Assembly (NCBI GenBank): GCA_031291435.1
Contig: JARLJC010000290.1
Coordinates: 1-64,000 of the forward strand
Length of the DNA stretch: 64,000 bases
Source: Alphaproteobacteria bacterium
GTDB taxonomy: Bacteria; Pseudomonadota; Alphaproteobacteria; UBA9219
Reading direction: 5' to 3'
Shown: positions 59,197-64,000 of the stretch, piece by piece
How the letters are laid out: each line of letters starts with the position of its first letter
Numbering within the stretch: position 1 is the first letter of the stretch
Position numbers and translations under genes: made by a program
The notes under the pieces: model-generated
Seen by the model: the letters and a program-made list of their open reading frames with translations, nothing else
Database searches by the model: none
What the model was told of the DNA's origin: nothing

Positions 59197-60321
59197 ATGA
59201 CGATTATGGCAACCACGAGCCAATCCAGCACCCGGCCCCCCAACGTTTCATCCGACCCGGATGATGGCGAAGCCGCCCCTGCGCCAAAAAGCAGCTCTGG
59301 CGGCTCTCCCGCAGGCTACATTCGGACTGCAGGCATGCTTATCGTCATGTGTTTGATAGGTACGGAGTATATCGAACGCAGGATAGCGCTCGGCAACAGT
59401 AATGACGCCGCGCCTCAGCCGCAGCCGCAGCCGCAGAACAGGATGCTCCTCATTTCCAAGGATTCAGACGGGTTCTGGGAAAAAATCGGGCGCACGCTCT
59501 ATTTCCACGATGCCAATGCCGTGGACGTAAGCAGCGATCAATTTGCAAGCGCCAAAAACCTTGCCTACTATGTCGCCGATCTTGCCCCGAAAACTTTCGA
59601 CGAACTCATTGTCACATCAACCGGTTCCGGCGGCGTTTTTTATCCGAATGGAGGCTCGGGCCTGAAGGTAAGGATCACGGATTTTCTCGACAAACTCCTT
59701 TCGATCCAGCAGGAAAACGGCCACCAGATTGCCAAGCGCATAACATTCGTCGGTTTTGATGCTTTCTCGAACCTGTCGCCGGATCAAACCGCTTATTACC
59801 GGAAAATGTCCGCCGCCCTGAATGCAGAAATCGCCGGCCCGACCAATATGGTCATGAATGTTTTCTTCTCGGCCGGCCGCTATGCCGAATTCATGCCGGA
59901 TGAGCGCATCCGGCGCGACCCTCTTGACATGCCGTACGACCCAATCACCCGCATTTTTGAATTCATCGGGAGCAATCAGGGCGTCACGACCGTCGGCACC
60001 CCCGATTACAGCGAATGGTTCGACCACGCGCAGCAGCAGGCGACGGCTTCGCAGCCCGTCATGCCGGTTTCTACAGCTCCGCTCTCTGCGCCGACGGCTC
60101 CTGCCATGCCCCAGACCGCCGTCGTCACCGCCGATCGCGTCAATCTGCGTAGCTGCGCCGATATAACGTGTGACGTCATCGCCAAAATGGATAAAGGCAC
60201 GCGCGTCACGCTTGATGGAGATGTCGTCAATAGCGACTGGCAAGGCGTGGAAATGACCCTTGACAATGGCCGCCCGCAACGGGGCTTTGCCTCGACACGC
60301 TACCTGGCACCGGCTTCCTGA
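59197..60321 (+). CDS. Membrane-anchored protein with C-terminal SH3b-like domain
   Basis: One transmembrane segment; PQPQPQPQ repeat; DRVNLRSCADITCDVIAKMDKGTRVTLDGDVVNSDWQGV. Confidence 0.72.
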   Translation: MTIMATTSQSSTRPPNVSSDPDDGEAAPAPKSSSGGSPAGYIRTAGMLIVMCLIGTEYIERRIALGNSNDAAPQPQPQPQNRMLLISKDSDGFWEKIGRTLYFHDANAVDVSSDQFASAKNLAYYVADLAPKTFDELIVTSTGSGGVFYPNGGSGLKVRITDFLDKLLSIQQENGHQIAKRITFVGFDAFSNLSPDQTAYYRKMSAALNAEIAGPTNMVMNVFFSAGRYAEFMPDERIRRDPLDMPYDPITRIFEFIGSNQGVTTVGTPDYSEWFDHAQQQATASQPVMPVSTAPLSAPTAPAMPQTAVVTADRVNLRSCADITCDVIAKMDKGTRVTLDGDVVNSDWQGVEMTLDNGRPQRGFASTRYLAPAS

Positions 60322-60384
60322 TATTTCCAAAACCGATTGAATTGCAGGAAGGCCGGTGGCATTCATTAAGCCCCTCCTCCGGCA

Positions 60385-60660
60385 TTGGGTACTCTTATGG
60401 GAATTCGTTTCCGCAAGTCTTTTTCGATTATTCCCGGCGTTAAGATCAATCTCAGCAAGTCCGGGCCCAGCGTTTCGGTGGGCGGGCCGGGCATGACTTA
60501 TAATATCGGGACCAAGGGTTCGCGCGAGACGGTCGGGTTGCCGGGCAGCGGGCTTTCCTATCAGGAGAAGTCGGGCAAGGCGGGCGGTAAGAATGGCTGG
60601 TTCGGGATTGTCGTGCTGATTGCAGCGATTGGGTATGCGGTTTTTAAGAATTTGAATTAG
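60385..60660 (+). CDS. DUF4236 protein
   Basis: MGIRFRKSFSIIPGVKINLSKSGPSVSVGGPGMTYNIGTKGSRETVGLPGSGLSYQ (start probably 60397). Confidence 0.88.
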   Translation: MGTLMGIRFRKSFSIIPGVKINLSKSGPSVSVGGPGMTYNIGTKGSRETVGLPGSGLSYQEKSGKAGGKNGWFGIVVLIAAIGYAVFKNLN

Positions 60661-60762
60661 GCCTAAAAAGGCGCCCAGCCTTTTAGCGTTCCGCTGTTTG
60701 TATGGGTTACAATTTCATGTTAGCAACAACTACTGACTTAACTTTTGCAGCGGAACAAACGC

Positions 60763-60948
60763 ATGCCTCACATTGATATATTCAAAGGCGATGCGGCACA
60801 TCTTGGGCCGCCACAACCCGAAGAGCCAAACTATTTTAAAAGACAGGCGCAGGTCGTTGCCGATCTGAAGAAAATTGCCGCTAATTTGCCGAAGACGCCC
60901 GAAGAAAAAATGAGATTACTTGAAATGGCTTCGCCGCATCCCTTATAG
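60763..60948 (+). CDS. Small hypothetical protein
   Basis: MPHIDIFKGDAAHLGPPQPEEPNYFKRQAQVVADLKKIAANLPKTPEEK. Confidence 0.45.
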   Translation: MPHIDIFKGDAAHLGPPQPEEPNYFKRQAQVVADLKKIAANLPKTPEEKMRLLEMASPHPL

Positions 60949-60974
60949 GGATGGATGCTTGCCCTGTTTGGCTC

Positions 60975-61013
60975 TGGATTCCCGCCTGCGCGGGAATGAC
61001 GCGGCACGGATAG
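60975..61013. repeat. Dispersed palindromic intergenic repeat, copy 2
   Basis: tggattcccgcctgcgcgggaatgacgcggcacggatag; related to 10294-10332. Confidence 0.85.
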
Positions 61014-61083
61014 CACCCAACTTGCAATGATGGGGCTTATTGGACTAAAACCCTCACGAACCCACAATCATCGGAAAATCGTC

Positions 61084-62769
61084 ATGGCCACGCATCACCA
61101 ATATATCTATGTCATGAAGGGCCTGTCGAAGGCGTGGCCAGGCGGGAAGAAAGTCCTCGACGATGTGTGGCTGTCCTTTTACCCGGATGCCAAGATCGGC
61201 GTGCTGGGGCCGAACGGCGCGGGCAAATCGACTTTGCTGAAAATCATGGCTGGCCTCGATACCGATTATTCCGGTGAAGCGTGGGTAGCAGACGGTGCTG
61301 TCGTCGGCTATCTGCCGCAGGAGCCGCAACTCGACCCCAAACTCACCGTCATGGGTAATGTCATGTCGGGGCTGGGCGAGAAAAAAGCCCTGCTCGACCG
61401 CTTCGACGAAGTGAATAACAAACTCGGCGAAGTTGAAGACCCCGATGAGATGCAGAAGCTGATCGACGAACAGGCGGTGCTGCAGGAAAAAATCGACGCC
61501 GGGAATCTATGGGATTTGCAACGGTCGATCGATATTGCGCTCGATGCGCTGCGCTGCCCGCCCGGCGATGCCGAGGTGACCAATCTTTCCGGCGGCGAAA
61601 AACGCCGCGTGGCTTTATGCCGGCTGCTGCTGCAAAAACCCGATCTTCTCCTGCTCGACGAGCCGACCAACCATCTCGATGCGGAATCGATTGCATGGCT
61701 GCAAACCTATCTCGCCGCTTACACCGGCGCGGTTGTGATGATCACCCATGATCGTTACTTCCTCGACAATGTCACCGGCTGGATTCTCGAACTCGACCGT
61801 TCCAAGGGCATTCCCTACGAAGGCAATTATTCGGCGTGGTTGGAGCAGAAACAGAAGCGGTTGATGCAGGAATCGCGCGAAGAAACCGGGCGGCAGAAAG
61901 TTCTGGCCAAGGAACTGGAATGGATCCGCCAGTCGCCCAAAGCCCGTCAGGCCAAGAGCAAGGCGCGCATCAATTCCTATGAACAATTGCTGGCGCAGAG
62001 CGGCGAGGAATTATCGGACGGCGCGCAAATCATCATCCCGGCCCCGCCGCGCCTCGGCAATATCGTCATCGAAGCCGACCATCTGAAGAAATCGTACGGC
62101 GAACGATTACTGATCGACGATCTGAACTTCAAACTGCCGCCGGGCGGCATTGTCGGCATTCTGGGCCCGAACGGCGCCGGTAAATCGACCTTGTTCCGCA
62201 TGATCACCGGGCAGGAAAAACCCGACAGCGGCGATATCAAAATCGGCGACACGGTGAAACTCGGCTATGTCGATCAAAGCCGCGACAGTCTCCATGCCGA
62301 AAAAACCGTGTGGGAGGAAATCTCCGACGGGCTCGACGTCATCGATCTCGGCAAAAAGACGATGCCGAGCCGCGCTTATGTCGCCGCCTTCGGATTCAAG
62401 GGCGTCGATCAACAGAAGAAAGTCGGCATTCTGTCAGGCGGCGAGCGCAACCGCGTGCATATGGCCAAGATGCTGAAATCGGGTGCGAATGTTCTGCTGC
62501 TCGATGAACCGTCGAACGATTTGGATGTCGATACCTTGCGCGCGCTCGAAGACGCGATTGTTGCGTTCCCCGGCTGCGTCGTGGTCATTACCCATGACCG
62601 CTGGTTCATGGATCGCGTCGCCACCCACATTCTGGCGTTCGAGGGCGATAGCCAGGTCGTGTGGTTCGAAGGCAATTATGCGGATTATGAAGCCGACCGC
62701 CATCGCCGTCTCGGCTCCGACGCCGATCAGCCGCATCGAATCAAATATAAACCGCTGGAACGCAGCTAG
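61084..62769 (+). CDS. ettA: Energy-dependent translational throttle protein, ABC-F family
   Basis: YIYVMKGLSKAWPGGKKVLDDVWLSFYPDAKIGVLGPNGAGKSTLLKIMAG; two ABC domains. Confidence 0.96.
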   Translation: MATHHQYIYVMKGLSKAWPGGKKVLDDVWLSFYPDAKIGVLGPNGAGKSTLLKIMAGLDTDYSGEAWVADGAVVGYLPQEPQLDPKLTVMGNVMSGLGEKKALLDRFDEVNNKLGEVEDPDEMQKLIDEQAVLQEKIDAGNLWDLQRSIDIALDALRCPPGDAEVTNLSGGEKRRVALCRLLLQKPDLLLLDEPTNHLDAESIAWLQTYLAAYTGAVVMITHDRYFLDNVTGWILELDRSKGIPYEGNYSAWLEQKQKRLMQESREETGRQKVLAKELEWIRQSPKARQAKSKARINSYEQLLAQSGEELSDGAQIIIPAPPRLGNIVIEADHLKKSYGERLLIDDLNFKLPPGGIVGILGPNGAGKSTLFRMITGQEKPDSGDIKIGDTVKLGYVDQSRDSLHAEKTVWEEISDGLDVIDLGKKTMPSRAYVAAFGFKGVDQQKKVGILSGGERNRVHMAKMLKSGANVLLLDEPSNDLDVDTLRALEDAIVAFPGCVVVITHDRWFMDRVATHILAFEGDSQVVWFEGNYADYEADRHRRLGSDADQPHRIKYKPLERS

Positions 62770-62874
62770 TTTCCAGTCGCGGTCACAACGCGCCGGATAG
62801 AGATATTCACCAATCGTTAACCGAATACACCTATATGATCAGGGCACAAGAGCAACCGCTTAGGTGCCCCCCGC

Positions 62875-64000
62875 ATGCCCACAAAGCCGCCTTCCTCCTC
62901 CCGCCTTCTGCACAGCCTTTCGTTCCGTTTGCAACTTACGACCATTGTGCTGTCGCTGGTTGGCGTTTCGTTCGGCGTGCGCGGCTATATCCATAATTAC
63001 GATCTGCTGGGCGCGGAAAAAAGCATGTCGCTGTTCTACGATCTGGAATGGCAGATCGCCATCGCTCTTATTTTTAATATCGGCGCGGCCTATATTATTT
63101 ATCAGATCGCCACGAAGCCGGTGCGGGTTCTGGGCGAAGTCATGCGCGCCCTGACCGAAGGCGACACCGCCATTGAGGTGCCCTATACGAAACAGGGCAC
63201 CGAAGTCGGCAGCATGGCGCGCAAGGTCGCCATCTTCAAACAGAACGCCATCGACAAGAAGCATCTTGAGGAACAGCAGAGCCGGTCGGCCGCGGAATCT
63301 CAGGAAGAAAAAAAGCGCACGATGCAGGACCTGGCCAAAAATTTTGAAGGCACCATTCTTTCGGTGGTCGAAATCGTGGCCTCCGCCGCGGGCGACATGC
63401 AGGCCAACGCCGAAAGTCTGGTCGCGATGGCAGGCAAGACCAGCCAGCAATCCGGCACCGTGGCCACCGCCACCGAGCAAACCATTTCAAGCGTGCAGAC
63501 CGTGGCCGCCGCCGTCGACGAATTGTCGCAGGCCATCGGCCAGATCAATGGACAGGTCGCCGAATCCGCCAAGATCAACAGCGAAGCGGTGGCCGAAGTT
63601 CGCAATGCCGACACCACCATTTCGACTCTTTCCGAAGCGGCGATGCAGATCGGCGACGTCGTCAAGCTGATTCAGGAAATCGCCGGACAGACCAATCTGC
63701 TGGCGCTCAACGCCACCATCGAGGCGGCGCGCGCGGGTGAAGCGGGCAAGGGTTTCGCCGTGGTCGCCAGCGAGGTCAAGAACCTGGCCACGCAGACCGC
63801 CAGCGCCACCGAGGAAATCGCCAGCAAGATCGCCACCATTCAAAGCGTCTCAGCCAATTCGGTTACCGCCATTCGCGGCATCGGCAGAACCATCGACCGC
63901 ACCAGCGAGATCGCCAGCACCATTTCGACCGCCATTGTGCAGCAGACCGCCGCGGCGCAGAAAATTTCCGCCAATGTGCAGCAGGCTTCGCTGGGCACCG
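62875..64000 (+). CDS. Methyl-accepting chemotaxis protein (HAMP + MA domains), truncated by the window end
   Basis: Open frame from ATG 62875: [34 protein letters not shown]...[28 protein letters not shown]...[38 protein letters not shown]. Confidence 0.9.
   Translation, partial: MPTKPPSSSRLLHSLSFRLQLTTIVLSLVGVSFGVRGYIHNYDLLGAEKSMSLFYDLEWQIAIALIFNIGAAYIIYQIATKPVRVLGEVMRALTEGDTAIEVPYTKQGTEVGSMARKVAIFKQNAIDKKHLEEQQSRSAAESQEEKKRTMQDLAKNFEGTILSVVEIVASAAGDMQANAESLVAMAGKTSQQSGTVATATEQTISSVQTVAAAVDELSQAIGQINGQVAESAKINSEAVAEVRNADTTISTLSEAAMQIGDVVKLIQEIAGQTNLLALNATIEAARAGEAGKGFAVVASEVKNLATQTASATEEIASKIATIQSVSANSVTAIRGIGRTIDRTSEIASTISTAIVQQTAAAQKISANVQQASLGT

Overview
This is a GC-rich alphaproteobacterial chromosome window. 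It opens with about 180 bp of poly-C low-complexity sequence that is probably an assembly edge. Core genes present include pgeF-like, sucA, sucB, tag, rpmE, glpX, an MsbA-like ABC transporter, a patatin, a beta carbonic anhydrase, class II DAHP synthase, ettA and a truncated MCP at the right edge. A circularly permuted, two-piece ssrA (tmRNA) with a readable tag ANDNVDMSNVAIAA lies directly upstream of the gene for SspB-alpha, the ssrA-tag adaptor. A stacked accessory region of about 13 kb follows (18.9-32.2 kb): (i) a 1.4-kb unit carrying an unknown 406-aa gene, flanked by a 58-bp duplication of the sspB 3' end that encodes the putative ClpX-binding tail; (ii) a 4.3-kb tyrosine-integrase element in tRNA-Glu(CTC), bounded by a 48-bp att repeat, with Abi_2/HEPN cargo and possible arm-site and iteron repeats; (iii) a second element with a large serine recombinase whose C-terminus is encoded by the tRNA-Glu fragment (RDLNPC tail), a Rep_trans-like replication protein, a highly structured non-coding region, and a translationally coupled M-M-R cassette of two m5C methyltransferases plus an HNH endonuclease. 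From about 36 to 57.6 kb there is a Wza/Wzc/WbaP-type exopolysaccharide locus. No CRISPR array or rRNA operon was seen. Family names come from reading motifs in the translations; no database search was run.
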